Positions 1 through 11,569 are shown, numbered from the stretch's first letter. The stretch: DNA of 64,000 nt from Tridacna crocea (GCA_943736015.1 OX031065.1:26860427-26924426), one strand, 5' to 3'. Notes: generated by a model not told the origin, from the sequence alone. Numbers and translations are program-made.

Positions 1-105
1 GAAAATTTTCTCCTTTCCTTTCCCAACAATGTTTTCTACCCCATGAAAGGCAGATTTCATGTTTTGAGTGGCATTTGATTTATCATCTGCAAATTAACTA
101 CATTT
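1..105 (+). mobile_element. H229 right half, cut by window start
   Basis: The window opens inside the right hairpin arm (TTTCTCC...CCAACAATGTTTTCTACCCC) and runs through the degraded ATCATCTGCAAAT motif. Confidence 0.75.
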
Positions 106-249
106 TTGTTGTTCTAGTTCAGTCAGTTACTATAGTATAAAACATTGCAGACAAAGGACCAAATACTGCTAATAAGCTTCCTATAATAATATTCCCAATA
201 CGCTTTTTCTTGAAAGGTCATATAGACACCAGATTTGTTTAGTAGAAGG

Positions 250-462
250 TTAAATTTTACCAGACGACTTTTTTAGACTTGATCAGATTGAAAGACAAGA
301 AAATAAAATTAATGTAGGTCATTTGATGATCACAGTGTTTGATAGGATGGAAAAAAATGTGGGAAAATGCTGTTTACCAGCATTTTCTCCTTTTTTCACA
401 ATCTTTTCTAAAACCTTCTTTCTGAAAGTTATTAAAATTTAGGATTGTGTGGTAAAGGGTTG
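250..462 (-). mobile_element. H229 subfamily A, diverged
   Basis: It starts TTAAATTTTACCAGACGAC and ends GGATTGTGTGGTAAAGGGTTGA. Part of the left hairpin arm is lost. Confidence 0.8.
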
Positions 463-853
463 AGCAACTTTTTTGTCCTTGTGTCAAATCTAAATTATAC
501 GGCCCTGCGTCTAATACAGTAATTAAGAGCTATCAGTTGATATGTGTGTCGGAATTCCAACTTTCATTAAACTATGCAAGGGGAGTGTTGAATTTTTTGT
601 CTCCGGGTTTTTCTGTTTCAAATTGAGGTAATTAAATCCGGTGGATTTCAATAGCAGTAATTTGCATACATCTCATTATGACCAGTTTTTGAAAGAGGGA
701 AAAAAAACAACATTGAAATTTGAATCTTCAGTCATGTTATTTTTTTTGGTAAATGGTGTCATTATCTCCAGATTTTTAATTATAGAAAAGTGCTGTATCA
801 CAAAATTCATGTCCTAGGGTAGCTTGAATTCTGTTCCTTGATCACCTGATAAG
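463..853. other. Unassigned intron
   Basis: AT-rich, with short T and A runs; no repeat or exon recognised. Confidence 0.6.
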
Positions 854-892
854 CCTGGGTCCATATTCACTTGAACCACTCTTAAGAACATT
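854..892 (+). mobile_element. Foldback family 4 end fragment
   Basis: GGTCCATATTCACTTGAACC and CTCTTAAGAACATTCC match the end of the element at 26289. Confidence 0.65.
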
Positions 893-1090
893 CCTAGTGT
901 TGGGCTCCAGAATTGTCTAAATGTGTACATTGCAGGAGTTCTGATTCAACACGTTTTTTTTCCCCCATTCAAAGACAAATCTTGTCACTCGAGTCCTGTG
1001 AAGTTTGTTGTTTGCAAGTACATTCAATGGGACAAGGCTAAAAATTTGTCATATGTTGAAGAATCAAATTTTTAACAAGCAACAAAATTT

Positions 1091-1283
1091 CAAACTTATT
1101 TAAACTGATAGCATTTGCAGACGACAAAATAAATATGGATGTGAAATCAAGATTTGTTTTGGGAAGCGTACATAAAGATTGTGGGAAAAGGAAAAAAGGC
1201 TGTTTTCTCCTTTTTCCACAGTGTTTTCAAATGCTTTCAACCTCAGAGCCATGAAAACCAGGGCTTATCTAAGAAAGGTTTAA
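1091..1283 (-). mobile_element. H229 subfamily B, diverged
   Basis: GCATTTGCAGACGACAAAATAAA, a decayed hairpin and CCAGGGCTTATCTAAGAAAGGTTTAA are visible. The last TTAA is shared with the next copy. Confidence 0.75.
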
Positions 1284-1415
1284 CAACACTGAAGGTGAAG
1301 GCTTTTGAAAATATTTTGGGAAAAGGAGAAAATAACAGTGATTAGCAGTTTCTTCTTTTCCCACAACACATCCTACCCTATCAAACATACTTTGGCTTTT
1401 GAAGCTTCAAATTTG
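1280..1415 (+). mobile_element. H229, truncated and diverged
   Basis: It begins on the TTAA of the previous copy and keeps AAGGCTTTTGAAAAT, a decayed hairpin and CTACCCTATCAAA; the right end is missing. Confidence 0.65.
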
Positions 1416-1499
1416 TGGTATATAGAAACCTTAAATATATTTATTTTACATCGATTGAGAAACAAGTTCAATCCATTTACAGTAATCTCTCTCAATTAT

Positions 1500-1645
1500 G
1501 CTTCCTTGGAACTCACCAGTACTCGACCCGAATATGTGAGCCACTGAAAAACCCCAAAGTTGACACCCACTCCTGGGTATCAAACACAGGACCTTTTGGT
1601 TACAGGGCAGATGCTGTACCTCACAGCCTTGAACACCACAGAAAC
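1500..1645 (-). mobile_element. tRNA-derived SINE piece, family 2
   Basis: Reverse strand has GTGAGGTACAGCATCTGCCC then GTGTTTGATACCCAGG (B-box like), then CATATTCGGGTCGAGTACTGG. The copy at 6160 shares the order and spacing. Confidence 0.65.
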
Positions 1646-1649
1646 TTTC

Positions 1650-2297
1650 AGCTTTAGGAAATTCTTAAATTCTTTTGTTTGGTATAGAGTGAAATGCCAT
1701 AGAGAATTTTGTCCTTGTTCATTATGTTGGTACAGTGGATAAGGGCCAAAGTGCATTATCAAATCCTCATAAAAGATAATAAACACTTGTAAAGGGAAGT
1801 TATAGATGACACATAAGGCAAGGAAGCCCAGAGAAGCCCAAATGATATGCAGTGTTTTCATAAAAGCCCATTTTTTGACACCCGAGCCCTAAATTACTTT
1901 TTAAGATAATATAGCCCATGCTTGGCTGGGTACACTGTTACTCATTAAAGAATCAAATTAAATGACAAAAAACTTCCATCCTTGAATATTTTACATACAA
2001 TCTGGGGCTCCATAAGGATGAGGCCAAACATCTGTTACCTGCCTGACATTTTGACTCTTTGTCCAGAATGGAAGAGGCCCCTGTCCATGCTTATTCTGTA
2101 GTGCTGGTTGCAAACTAACATCATAATTGCTCAAGATCAGTTAAGTTCTATTTCAACAGACATTTTAGTATATGATTATTTAGTAAAACCCCATCTACAG
2201 GTAATTAAAATCAGACTGGTAAATTCTTTTCCCAAATAAAGATACTTGTTTGACAGGTGTGCTGTGCACAAATTTCATAAGTACTGTGGTAATCAAA
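1650..2297. other. Unassigned intron
   Basis: Nothing recognised; the reverse-strand ORF here overlaps the SINE piece and is not protein-like. Confidence 0.6.
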
Positions 2298-2534
2298 TTA
2301 AACTCTACATGCCTATACCAAATGACAAATGTTTGGGCTGGACCAAAATAAAAGCATCTGCAGACAACAAATTAAATCTTGGTAATATAATGATTTCTGA
2401 CTTTGATAGGGTAGAAAATGTGGGTAAAGGAGAAAATATTGGCAACCAGCATTTTCTCCTTTTCCCACAATGTTTTCTAAAGGCATCTTAATCTCAGGGT
2501 AGTTAAAAGTTGGGATTGTGTGGTAAAGAGTTAA
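2298..2534 (-). mobile_element. H229 subfamily A, near full length
   Basis: Both ends are recognisable (TTAAACTCTACATGCC..., TGTGTGGTAAAGAGTTAA). The hairpin centre reads GGCAACC, the plus-type central base in a minus copy. Confidence 0.85.
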
Positions 2535-2604
2535 AACAAGAAAATCTGTTAAGTCTGTACCAAACAATCTTAAATTTTAATGATCTAACTGGCATCTGAT
2601 TTTG

Positions 2605-2680
2605 AAAACACTTCAGGAATGATAAAATGCTGGACCAGCATTTTATCCTTTTCTGTCAATGTTTTCTGACTTTCCGATCA
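2605..2680. mobile_element. H229 hairpin remnant
   Basis: Only AAAATGCTGGACCAGCATTTTATCC and a trailing AATGTTTTC remain. Confidence 0.55.
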
Positions 2681-2729
2681 AATTCCATCTTTTCAACAAC
2701 ATTTTAATTGTCCCGCTTCCACATCATGC

Positions 2730-3465
2730 AAATATGAAGGGAAGAACCACATGGCAGAGTTATGCTGTAGCCCATCATGGACATACAGATGGAAGAACAG
2801 CACTACAGCCATAACATTGTGCTCTACATCATGGCCTTATGGATAGAAGGGCCACACAGCAGCTATGACAGAATGCTCTACCACATCATGGACTTGTGGA
2901 AAGAAGGACCATCCACCAGCCATGACATGATGTTCTATCACACTACATCGTGGAAACACATGGGTGGAAAGACTTAGTAGACAGCAGCTTTGTCATGATT
3001 CTCTACTACATTATTGACACATGGATGGAAAAACCACACAGCAACTATATCATGTTATACCACATCATAGTCACATGGATTTAAGGACAGCAGCCATAAC
3101 ATGTTGCTCTATAAGATCATGGACTCATAGATGGAAGGACGACACAGCGGCTGTAATAAGATGCTCTACCACATTATGGTCAAATGGATGAAAAGACCAT
3201 ACAGCAGCCATAATTATCAAAATGCTCAACTACTTCTTGGACCTATGAATGGAAAAACCACTAGGCATCCATAACATTATGCTCTTGTCACATCATGTAA
3301 TTGTTGTTGGGACTGAGCCATACCATCATGTTCTACTACATCATGGTTACATGGATTGAAAGACCACACAGCAGCCAGTACATGATGCTCTACCTCATAC
3401 TGGACACACAGAAGGAAGGAACACCACATGGCAGCCAAAATGTTATGTTGTACCAAAGGCCAAAG
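2730..3465. repeat. Minisatellite, unit about 57 bp, some 12 units
   Basis: Imperfect units carry CCACACAGCAGCCATAACATGATGCTCTACCACATCATGG with spacing of 54-62 bases. The ORFs in it on both strands are by-products of the repetition. Confidence 0.85.
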
Positions 3466-3714
3466 CCCCACATGCTTTGTGCTTTCTGATCAAACATTCT
3501 GTGAGAAAATAACCTCAGACTGACCCAGAAAATTCAAAGTTAAATTTCAGCCTGCTGCCTAAGAAAAAGCAGCAGCTGTTCTTGGTGTTAGTACACTTGC
3601 AGTAATAAAGATAATTGCACCATGTTTTATACAGCTCAGTTTACTAGGAGCATGTAAATAAGTCTTTCAAATTTTTCAAGAGATAAATTCAAATTTGCAT
3701 ATTTTGAAGATGTA

Positions 3715-3930
3715 CTTATCTTTCTGCATTTTCACAACCCAGTAGAAGAAGTCTCTTCAGAACTATTATGGGAAAAAGGGACGTCGGTGACGAGCATTTC
3801 CTCTTTGTCCTACATGTTTTCCTCTCTTTTTTTAGAGAAATCATATTGTTTGATTGGGATGTAATTTGCTTTCTGCAAAATTGTTTCAAAATGGACAAGT
3901 CAAAATTTTGATGTCCCGTAAAAGAGTTAA
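3715..3930 (+). mobile_element. H229, strongly diverged
   Basis: The core has shifted to GACGTCGGTGACGAGCATTTCC. The right end TGCTTTCTGCAAAA...GTAAAAGAGTTAA is clear. Confidence 0.6.
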
Positions 3931-4149
3931 TTCCTTTACTAAATGAAAAAATGTGGATTTGTCCAGATTGAAGGCATTATGCAGACGGCAGTTTCAATGT
4001 GGCTCAATTGAGGATATTTTCTTTGATGGGGCAAAAATCATTGTGGGAAAAAGAGAAAATGCCGGTTACCAGCATTTTCTCCTTTCCCTACAATGTTTTT
4101 CAAAAGGCTTCTTTTTCGGGTCTTTTAAGGATTATGCGGTAAAGGGTAA
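3927..4149 (-). mobile_element. H229 subfamily E-like
   Basis: It shares TTAA with the copy before it. It has GACGGCAGTTTCAATGTGGC, as in subfamily E, and a well kept hairpin with GGTTACC centre. Confidence 0.8.
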
Positions 4150-4153
4150 CTGT

Positions 4154-4382
4154 TTAACTCTTTACCACACAATCCTGACATTTAACGACCCTGAGAAAAA
4201 AGCCTTTTGAAAACACTGTGGGAAAAGGAGAAAATGCTGGTAACCAGCATTTTCTCCTTTTCCCACAGTGTTTTCTACCCTTCACAGACCAAATTTCAAT
4301 TTTTCAGTCACTTTTATGCTGTCGTCTGCAAGTGCTTTCAATTTGGACAAGTCTAAAATTTTCTCGTGTGGCAAAGAGTTAA
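4154..4382 (+). mobile_element. H229 subfamily A, full length; reference copy
   Basis: This copy shows the whole plan. TTAA (4154-4157) is followed by CTCTTTACC, matched by GGCAAAGAG before the closing TTAA (4379-4382). The hairpin is perfect: 33-base arms at 4209-4241 and 4243-4275 around the single base A at 4242. The left flank carries CACACAATCC and GACCCTGAG; the right flank carries CTACCC, GTCGTCTGC and AATTTGGAC. It has no coding capacity, so it must be moved in trans. TTAA target and a terminal repeat starting with C fit piggyBac-type MITEs. Confidence 0.93.
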
Positions 4383-4679
4383 CATGAATAAATATAAGGA
4401 AAAAAACTTCTATTATTGCAGTTTATCATTTTGTTTTGTATGTAAAATTTCTCACTTTACAAGGTGATAAAATGAAACAGCAAAATCTGATGCAGGTTGA
4501 TAAGATTATTACGAGATGAAATAAGAATGACTAATTAGGGAAGGTGGTTTTTATTTGTTCCAAGTAATAATCCTGTAGAGTTCTATATAAACATATGATT
4601 TTGATACTCAAAATTTGTCTCTTTGACACACTGAGTTGGCACTGACTTAAACCCTGTGAAATTTTTATGAACAGTTCTA

Positions 4680-5115
4680 GAAATATTCTTGGAACCTTCT
4701 GGTACACTGGTACTTGAGCTGTTCCTGATCAGTAATAGAACAATTCATGTACATTTTAATAAAATGTTAAATGAAACAAATCTTCAAGAACTGGTTGTTC
4801 TTAAAGTATTCTTGATGGAAGTTCAAGAACAGTTCTTGAACTTTATTTCAGGAACAGTTCAAGAACAATGCTCTTGAAAAATTCTATAGCAGTTCTTACT
4901 CTGTGTTGCTTAAAATGTTCTTGAACAATTCAAGAATAATTCTCGAACACATGTCCAAGAACTACTAATGAACTGTTCAAGAACAGTTGCTCTTAAATTA
5001 TTCAAGAAAGGTAATGTTTCATTTAATATTTTTTAAAGTGTTCTAGACAGGATCTTGAACCAATTAAGAACATTTTTTTTAACACAAGTTCAAGAAATAC
5101 TCAGGAATTTTCCAG
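4680..5115. repeat. TTCAAGAAC-rich inverted repeat region
   Basis: GTTCAAGAAC / GTTCTTGAAC motifs recur over a dozen times in both directions. Near the edges GTTAAATGAAACA (about 4765) and TGTTTCATTTAATA (about 5015) are inverted matches, so the region may be an old foldback. Confidence 0.55.
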
Positions 5116-5177
5116 AACATTAACCTTGCTTGTTCTAAAAAAATTCTATTTCATTTTATCCCATTTAACACGTTTTG

Positions 5178-5203
5178 AAAAAAAAAAATAAAAAAAAAAA
5201 AAG
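5178..5203. repeat. A-rich tract
   Basis: An A-run interrupted by single T, next to an AT-rich stretch; could be a retroposon tail but no head is visible. Confidence 0.6.
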
Positions 5204-5274
5204 TCATATTTCCTGTTTACCAACACCAATTCTTGATTGAAACCATATATATTTTGTATTATTCTAACCAAATC

Positions 5275-5505
5275 TTAACCCATTGCCACACAATCCCGAC
5301 TTTTAAAGATCCTGTGAAAGAAGAGTTTTGAAAACATGATTGGAAAAGGAGAACATGCCAGTAACCAGCATTTTCTCCTTTTCCCAAAAGGTTTTCTTCC
5401 CTTCCTAAAACAAATTTCAATTTTTTAGTCACATCTATTTTGCTGTCTACAATTATGCATCTCAATTTTGGCATGTCTAAAATTTGTCTTTTGGTAAAGA
5501 ATTAA
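5275..5505 (+). mobile_element. H229 subfamily A, full length
   Basis: Both TTAA ends are kept. The hairpin arms differ at several positions (ACATGATTGG against CCAAAAGGTTTTC), so this copy has aged without arm correction. Confidence 0.88.
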
Positions 5506-5784
5506 ATCATGCTCTGTTGTGGTGAGCCCAGTGCTAACATGGAAGTAATGAAAATGGTTAATAATATTGAAATACGCCATTACAAAGAAAAAGGAAAGAT
5601 GATGCCCTTGCAGAAGAGGTATATGAAAGGAGCATGATAGGGTGCAGCACTTCTCAAGGCTATTGCCTGGTTTTCATGGACATCTTTAAGTAAATAGACC
5701 AAGATAGGCACTTTTTCAACATGCTCATGAATATTGCCTGTAGATAACTATCTGAATGTGTCTCGAATGATTGTACTTGCATAT

Positions 5785-5912
5785 TGAAGCATATAAATAA
5801 ATGTGAGAAAAGCAGAAAATGCTTGTTAAGTGCATTTGCTCCTATTCATACAATGCTTGCTATCTTATGTTCATTTAATTGAAGGTGTTTGGTAAAAGGT
5901 TTAAGTAAGAAA
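5785..5912 (+). mobile_element. H229 remnant
   Basis: GAGAAAAGCAGAAAATGCTTGTTAAG and a GGTAAAAGGTTTAA end suggest an old copy; most of it is unrecognisable. Confidence 0.35.
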
Positions 5913-6159
5913 AGCCATTATCATGGGATGTTGCCCAGGCAACCTTAAAATTGTCATTAGACAGGGATGTGTTTCTCTGCTATTTTTCTCAATGATACTC
6001 TAGAGACCAGGAACCAGTAGGAAGACACAAGTAATAGTATATCTATCATGGTAGCAAATGGTTTCCTCAAAAAATAGATTATGAAATGTCCCCTTTTCAC
6101 TGGTGCAAATATATTTACAAGAAGTAATTGAAATCATTGACAGATGGGTGATTTGACCA

Positions 6160-6305
6160 CAAACATTTGTGTGATGTCTCTGTTTGTGAGGTAGAGTGTC
6201 ATAATTTTAAGGTCCTGAGTTTGATACTGGGAGTTGATGTCAGCTTTTGGATTTTTCATAGGTGTACACATTCGAGACAAGTACTGGTGTAGTTCCCAGG
6301 TAGCA
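6160..6305 (+). mobile_element. tRNA-derived SINE piece, family 2
   Basis: GTGAGGTAGAGTGTC, CTGAGTTTGATACTGGG, GGATTTTTCATAGGTG, CACATTCGAGACAAGTACTGG, as in the inverted copy at 1500. Confidence 0.65.
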
Positions 6306-6418
6306 GAATCAAGAAAACTTAGTATAAGTTGTAAAAACATGTTTCTGAATCAATTTAAAATAAAAAATAAATATCTTAAAGTAGTTGCAGAATTTTGATT
6401 TTCCTAATGCTTTTACAA

Positions 6419-6647
6419 TTAACTCTTTACCAGACAAACCCGACTTATGACGACCCAGGGAAAAAAGCCTTTTGAAAACATTGAGGGAAAAGGAGAAAAT
6501 GCTGATAACCAGCATTTTCTCCTTTTCTCACACTGTTTTTAACCTTTCCAAAGTCAAAATTCATTTTTTGATTCACATCTTATTTGTCGTCTGCAAATGC
6601 TCTTAATTTGGACCAGTCCAACATTTTGTCGTTTGGTAAAGAGTTAA
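6419..6647 (+). mobile_element. H229 subfamily A, full length (229 bp)
   Basis: TTAA at both ends; centre GATAACC; GTCGTCTGCAAATGC and GGACCAGTCC in the right part. Confidence 0.92.
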
Positions 6648-6817
6648 CAAGCAGCACATGTGGCACAACCAGTCAAATGCCACTGCTTGTGTAGCTGTAC
6701 CAACACAAAAATAAATTATATAAGTGGAATTTAAATTTTCAACTTCAACTCTGAGTCTTCAGAAATAACAAAAGCTATCAATTACCATGATACAAGTAAT
6801 CAGCCAGATCGCACTCC

Positions 6818-7070
6818 TTGAACAAGTCAAATGCCACTGCTTGAACCAGTCAAATGTCACTGCTTGGACAAGTCAAATGTTATTGCTTGAACAAGTCAAA
6901 TCCCACTGCTTGAACCAGTCAAATGCCACTGTTTGAACCAGTGAAATGGCACTGCTTGAACAAGTCAAATGCCACTGTTTGAACCAGTCAAATGCCAATG
7001 TTTGAACAAGTCAAATCCCACTGCTTGAAACAGTCAAATGCCACTGCTTGAACCAGTCAAATGCCACTGC
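6818..7070. repeat. 23-bp tandem repeat, exactly 11 units
   Basis: Unit TTGAACCAGTCAAATGCCACTGC with few substitutions and no indels (253 = 11 x 23). A lone unit lies at about 6668-6690. Confidence 0.92.
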
Positions 7071-7137
7071 TTATGCAACTGTACCAAAACATATAAAATG
7101 CCAGTGCTGATTTACTGTCTTTAGAGCCACCCATCAT

Positions 7138-7361
7138 ATACCCTTTACTATCTTCAATTTTAACAACCCTAAATAAGACAGCTCTAAGGCAAGCATTGTG
7201 GGTAAAAGAGAAAATGTTTGTAACCAGCTTTTTCTCCTTTTCGTACTGACTTGTGTTGTATCCTATCATAAACAGAAATTATCATTACAGCAACATTTAT
7301 TTTCTCTTACAAATGCTTTGAATTTTGTTGAATGGAAAATTTTGTCATTTCGTACAGTTAA
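7138..7361 (+). mobile_element. H229, diverged, near full length
   Basis: Left CCCTTTACTATCTTC and right ATTTCGTACAGTTAA frame a decayed hairpin. Confidence 0.7.
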
Positions 7362-7657
7362 AATGGCTGGAGTGGTCATTATTTTTTCTGCTTGACCTGT
7401 CCAGTTGTTGTAATTAGATATAAGGCGATTGGACATTTTTATTCTAGATTGTAGGATGACCCATGCTGATTGTTTTCAGATCAAGACGGAATTAATGTCA
7501 CATGATTGCTGTGTTACTATTTTTAGAAAACAATAGACAGGAAACAGAATAATTTGTGAGGGAATTAGCTCCCATTTAACTCTTTTTCTGTCATGTAGAT
7601 ACTTGTTAGTGAAAGTTATTAAAGACACCTTGAAACAAATTTAGCAATACAAAGCTA

Positions 7658-7786
7658 TCCTTTTGCCAGACAATCTTCCTGAAGATGAAGAGTTTATATT
7701 ACATTCTGGGAAAAGGAGAAAGTACTTGTAACCAGAATTTCCCTGTCTCAAACAAAGCTTTTGCTGTTTTGAAAGCCAGGTCTTAA
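7658..7786 (+). mobile_element. H229 left part, diverged
   Basis: CCAGACAATCTTCCTGAAGATGAAG and a half hairpin are present; the right end is absent. Confidence 0.55.
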
Positions 7787-7807
7787 ATTGGCACATGAGC
7801 TCTACAT

Positions 7808-8030
7808 ATCTCTTTACCACACTTTTAGTGACCCTGAAAGAGAAGGCTTTTGAAAACACTGCGGGACAAGGAGAAAATGCTAGTAACCAGCATTTTCTCC
7901 TTTTCCCACGATGTTTTCTACCCCATCTAAAAGACATAAATCGCCATTTCAGCTACATCTATTTTGTGGTCTGTAAATACTTTAAATTTTGTTCGTGCAG
8001 TCAAAAATTTTGTTGTTTGTTGTAGAGTTC
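7808..8030 (+). mobile_element. H229, near full length
   Basis: CTCTTTACCACAC, a good hairpin with AGTAACC centre, CTACCCCATC and GTGGTCTGTAAATAC are visible; the closing TTAA has decayed to TTCAAT. Confidence 0.85.
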
Positions 8031-8097
8031 AATTGTCATCTGCAGATGCTTTCAAAATGGACAAGAGTAAAAATTCTGTTACCTGGTAAAGGGTTAA
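8030..8097 (+). mobile_element. H229 right-end fragment
   Basis: TTGTCATCTGCAGATGC through GGTAAAGGGTTAA, directly joined to the previous copy. Confidence 0.75.
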
Positions 8098-8319
8098 TAA
8101 CTTTCTTCACCTGCCACTCTGTTTTGTTACTTGGCTCCAATTTTGCAGATATATGATAAATAAGGACATCATTGCTTTTCCCTTTCATGCTTTTAGCTGT
8201 GTTACAAACAGGCTTGTCATATATAGAACTAATATATATAACACAAAATTTATACAAAAGGACAAACATGAAAAGAGAGAAGAAATATGGCCATTTTGAT
8301 TGATATGCATAATATTGTA

Positions 8320-8397
8320 GGAGAAGGAGCAATTACTGATTGTCTCAAGCAAATGTATCTTTTCTAACAATGTTTTCAAAAACCCACCTTATGCAGG
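8320..8397 (-). mobile_element. Possible H229 hairpin remnant
   Basis: AGGAGAAGGAGCAATTACTG and AACAATGTTTTCAAAAACC resemble the core and right flank, weakly. Confidence 0.35.
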
Positions 8398-9339
8398 GAC
8401 ATGATGAGTTATATCAGTTACCATGGAAATGGATTAATAATTAGGAGTGTCAGGAAATTGCCTAGGTGGTAATGGGTAAACCCACACATTTAATTAGTAA
8501 AAATGGTGAATAAATTTGTCAAATACAATGCAAGATTTCCCTATACCCAAGGCATAATTACACAATCCCTTTTAAACAAATTTGGCCGAAACAATAGTCT
8601 GTAGTTCAAATCTTCCCATGACATTGTTTGAAGATTATTACGCGTTCCTATTGTACTCGGACTGATTAAGCTTTTGTCTGAATTCATTTGTCCACTCTCG
8701 CTGTGTTTTTGTATTATATTGGGGTACATTGTTTACTTTGGTCTGCCCTTTTGTGATGAAAGGTAGGCCTGAGATGTTATGCAAGCAAGGAGAAAATTGC
8801 TATTGTAATTTTAAAGTTGATATCACCCATGATGTATTGTTGTAGATTTATTATTTTCACAATTAGGATTTTTTCCTAAATTGGAGAGAATTTCTTTTAC
8901 CTCATCTACTTGTGTTCACTTGTTTTTCCTTAACTTTTCGCCACACCTATCAAGACTTCAAATGATGTGAACAAGGCATTTGAAATCATCATAGGAAAAA
9001 GAAAAAAGCATTAGTAACATGCATATTTCACTGAATTCTGATTACAAAAGTTCAAAAGTCGGAAACATGAAAACTTGCATTATTTCTCTCTTCCACTCTG
9101 ATGTTTGATCCGAAAGACTCGGTGTTCCAACATGCAGAACAAGTCCATGTTTTAAGCTCTACAGCCTGTAGCTCGTCGGTATACAATTATGTTTTCCTTA
9201 ATGCTATTCTGCCAGTCTCCTGATATGAGAATTTGGAGTCATAGAGTCATTAACTCATTGGTAAATATGGTGTAACATTGATATATCATACAGGCTATTC
9301 AACTGATCTAGGGAGCTTCTGCATCAAAGTACTTATAGT
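8398..9339. other. Unassigned intron, 0.9 kb without H229
   Basis: No repeat recognised. Mixed composition with a few GC-containing stretches around 8580-8700. Confidence 0.6.
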
Positions 9340-9502
9340 TCACAGCTCAAAAGATGATTCCTCTCTTTGAAATGGAAGATAGCATTGTGAGAAAAAGGAG
9401 AAAATGCTGGTTACCAGCATTTTCTCCATTTCCTAGAATGTTTTCAATTGCATTCTACTTCACAGTCACTAAAACTTGGGGATTGTGTGGTAAAGAGATT
9501 AA
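9340..9502 (-). mobile_element. H229, left part shortened
   Basis: The hairpin is strong (GGTTACC centre) and the right end GGGATTGTGTGGTAAAGAGATTAA is clear; the left terminal repeat is unclear. Confidence 0.8.
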
Positions 9503-9865
9503 TCTGTTTTGGCCACAATCTCTCATAAAACTAACTCATAAAACTGTTCAAACATTGTAAATTCAAGATCAGTTGGGTACATTCTGTAAAGTCAGATCCT
9601 GATCCACTGAGATGCATTAGTTGCACAGCACATTGGGTCAAGTTACGATGATGTTACACTGGATAAACAAGCTCTATCTATCTCAATGTGCGCCATTTTG
9701 ATTGGAGTGAAGAATTTTGGATGAGTTTCACGGTTTCATTAATCACTGATAAAGGTCATAAAACTCAACAATGTGAGGGGCTGTTTATAAGTTTTCCACA
9801 TTAGCCCAGATAAAATGATTAAAAATATTCAGGTGTATACTACTGCTTGTAGGTGCCTTTTGCCG

Positions 9866-10078
9866 TCACCCTTTGCCAAACAATCCTCAGTTTTAATGAA
9901 CCTGAGGTGAAAAGGCTGCTTGAAAACAATGTGGGAAAAGGAGAAAATGCTGGTAACCAGCATTTTCACCTTTTCCCACAATGTTTACAATCCCTCTCAA
10001 AGATAAGTTCAATTACTTGAGAATTTCTGTGTTTTCTGCAAATGCTTTGAATTTGGAAAAGTACAACATTTTTTTTAT
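9866..10078 (+). mobile_element. H229 subfamily A, right end decayed
   Basis: ACCCTTTGCCAAACAATCCTC, a hairpin with one-sided change (TTTTCACC), and TTCTGCAAATGCTTTGAATTTGG are present. Confidence 0.85.
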
Positions 10079-11269
10079 CATTCAAGAATTCATACAGGAA
10101 CTGTTTTGTGGATTTTCAGCAGCAGTCAGTGTTACCAATTTTGAAAACTAAAACTTGACAGGCTGAGAAAGAGAAATGTTGGTTTGAAACGGAGCAATTT
10201 TTAGAATGAGTTACATCCCCTTTCCTTACAGTTACTCTCTCCAATAATACCGGTAGTACCAAGAGTGAAAAGCCTACCACACTACAGTTTCAATCTCCTC
10301 CATATGCTGATTACAGCTGAAAGAATCACACAAGATAGCGTTTTATTGAGTAAACGTTTAAGTTTGAAATTCATAGTAATTAACGGTTGTTGCGTAGAAA
10401 AGTATAGTCCGGTTCTGTACCCAGGATGCCCAAATTAGATAGATGAGTTTTTGTTGAATGCCATCTAGCGGAAGATAATGCCATATTGGAAGCAATTTTA
10501 TAGATGAATGAACACTTGGTGATACTTGAAAAATCAAGATGTGGATGGTTTAGATGCAGATCAGACCGCATTCTGTTGAGTTTCGTTCTCGATCCATCAT
10601 TGCAGATACCTGCCAATCTTTTTTACATCACTTTCAATGTATATGAAGTTGTTAAGTTTAGAGTTAAAGGAAATTCTAAGGTTATTTCTACAATTGTTTT
10701 CTAAAGGCTTCTTACTCAGGGTCGTTAAAGGTGGGTATTTAGAATTTTTTCATCTCACCAAATTAAAAAACATATATATTGCTAAAATTTATATGAAAAA
10801 ATAATACAAATCATCAATAAGTAAGACTCATAAAATTACAAAAAAAAAAATTCTGATGAGGTTCCCTTAAAAGGCTACGTAGCCTCTTAAGGTATTTTTA
10901 GATTTCCCGCCAGAAATCAATAAAGCATTTTGGGAATGTCAAGTCACTGGCACGTGACTTATAATGCTTAAATTCCATTACATAACAAACATGTAATAAT
11001 TATTTTCCATAAAGTCTTCTTCGGACCCTATATTTGAAACTTTGTCTATGTATTCCTGTATATAAATGAGCGAATTGATCATCTAAAAATAGAACGTGTC
11101 TCCCGTTGGTGTCAACCTGGGCCGTAATAAATCTCTAATTTCTCGTGCTGTCGGATGGTTTTCGACTACTGGGGTTTTATGAAGGCAAATTAAAAGGCTT
11201 GGGGAGTATAAGGATGATTTTTTTGCATTTTATAAAAATTTTCGTCCCAAGATCTGAAGGGCCACCTTT
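10079..11269. other. Unassigned intron with a small palindrome
   Basis: Around 10875, CTTAAAAGGCTACGTAGCC and CTCTTAAG form a 26-bp near palindrome; only a short H229 tip (10690) interrupts the stretch. Confidence 0.55.
10690..10742 (-). mobile_element. H229 right-end fragment
   Basis: TTGTTTTCTAAAGGCTTCTTACTCAGGGTCGTTAAAGG only. Confidence 0.65.
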
Positions 11270-11299
11270 AAAAGTCAGGATGGCATGGTAAAGAGTTAA
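11270..11299 (-). mobile_element. H229 terminal fragment
   Basis: About 30 bp (AAAGTCAGGATGGCATGGTAAAGAGTTAA) abutting the next copy on a shared TTAA. Confidence 0.6.
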
Positions 11300-11517
11300 C
11301 CAAAGGAAAGAAAATACAGCTTTCTCCAAATTGAAAGCATTTTGCAAATGAAAAGTTTGATTCTATTCAAATAAAATATAACTTTTCTTTGTTAGGTTTA
11401 AGAACATTATGACTACAGGAGAAAAGCTGATAACTGGTAACCAGTATTTTCTCCTTTTCCCACAACATTTTCAAAGGTCTTCTATCTGTCAGAATTTGTT
11501 ACTGTGGTATAGGGTTA
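11296..11517 (-). mobile_element. H229, diverged
   Basis: CCAAATTGAAAGCATTTTGC, a hairpin with plus-type centre (GGTAACC) and CTGTGGTATAGGGTTA are present. Confidence 0.75.
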
Positions 11518-11569
11518 TGTGGATTTTATGATTGGGATTTGCTCACTATACAGTTCAATATAACCCTTT

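Noticed and set aside
2777-3489. Opposed ORFs of 60-66 codons
   Set aside because: They run through the 57-bp minisatellite on both strands.
10860-10900. CTTAAAAGGCTACGTAGCC palindrome as a regulatory operator
   Set aside because: One short near palindrome without other copies or context is not enough to call.
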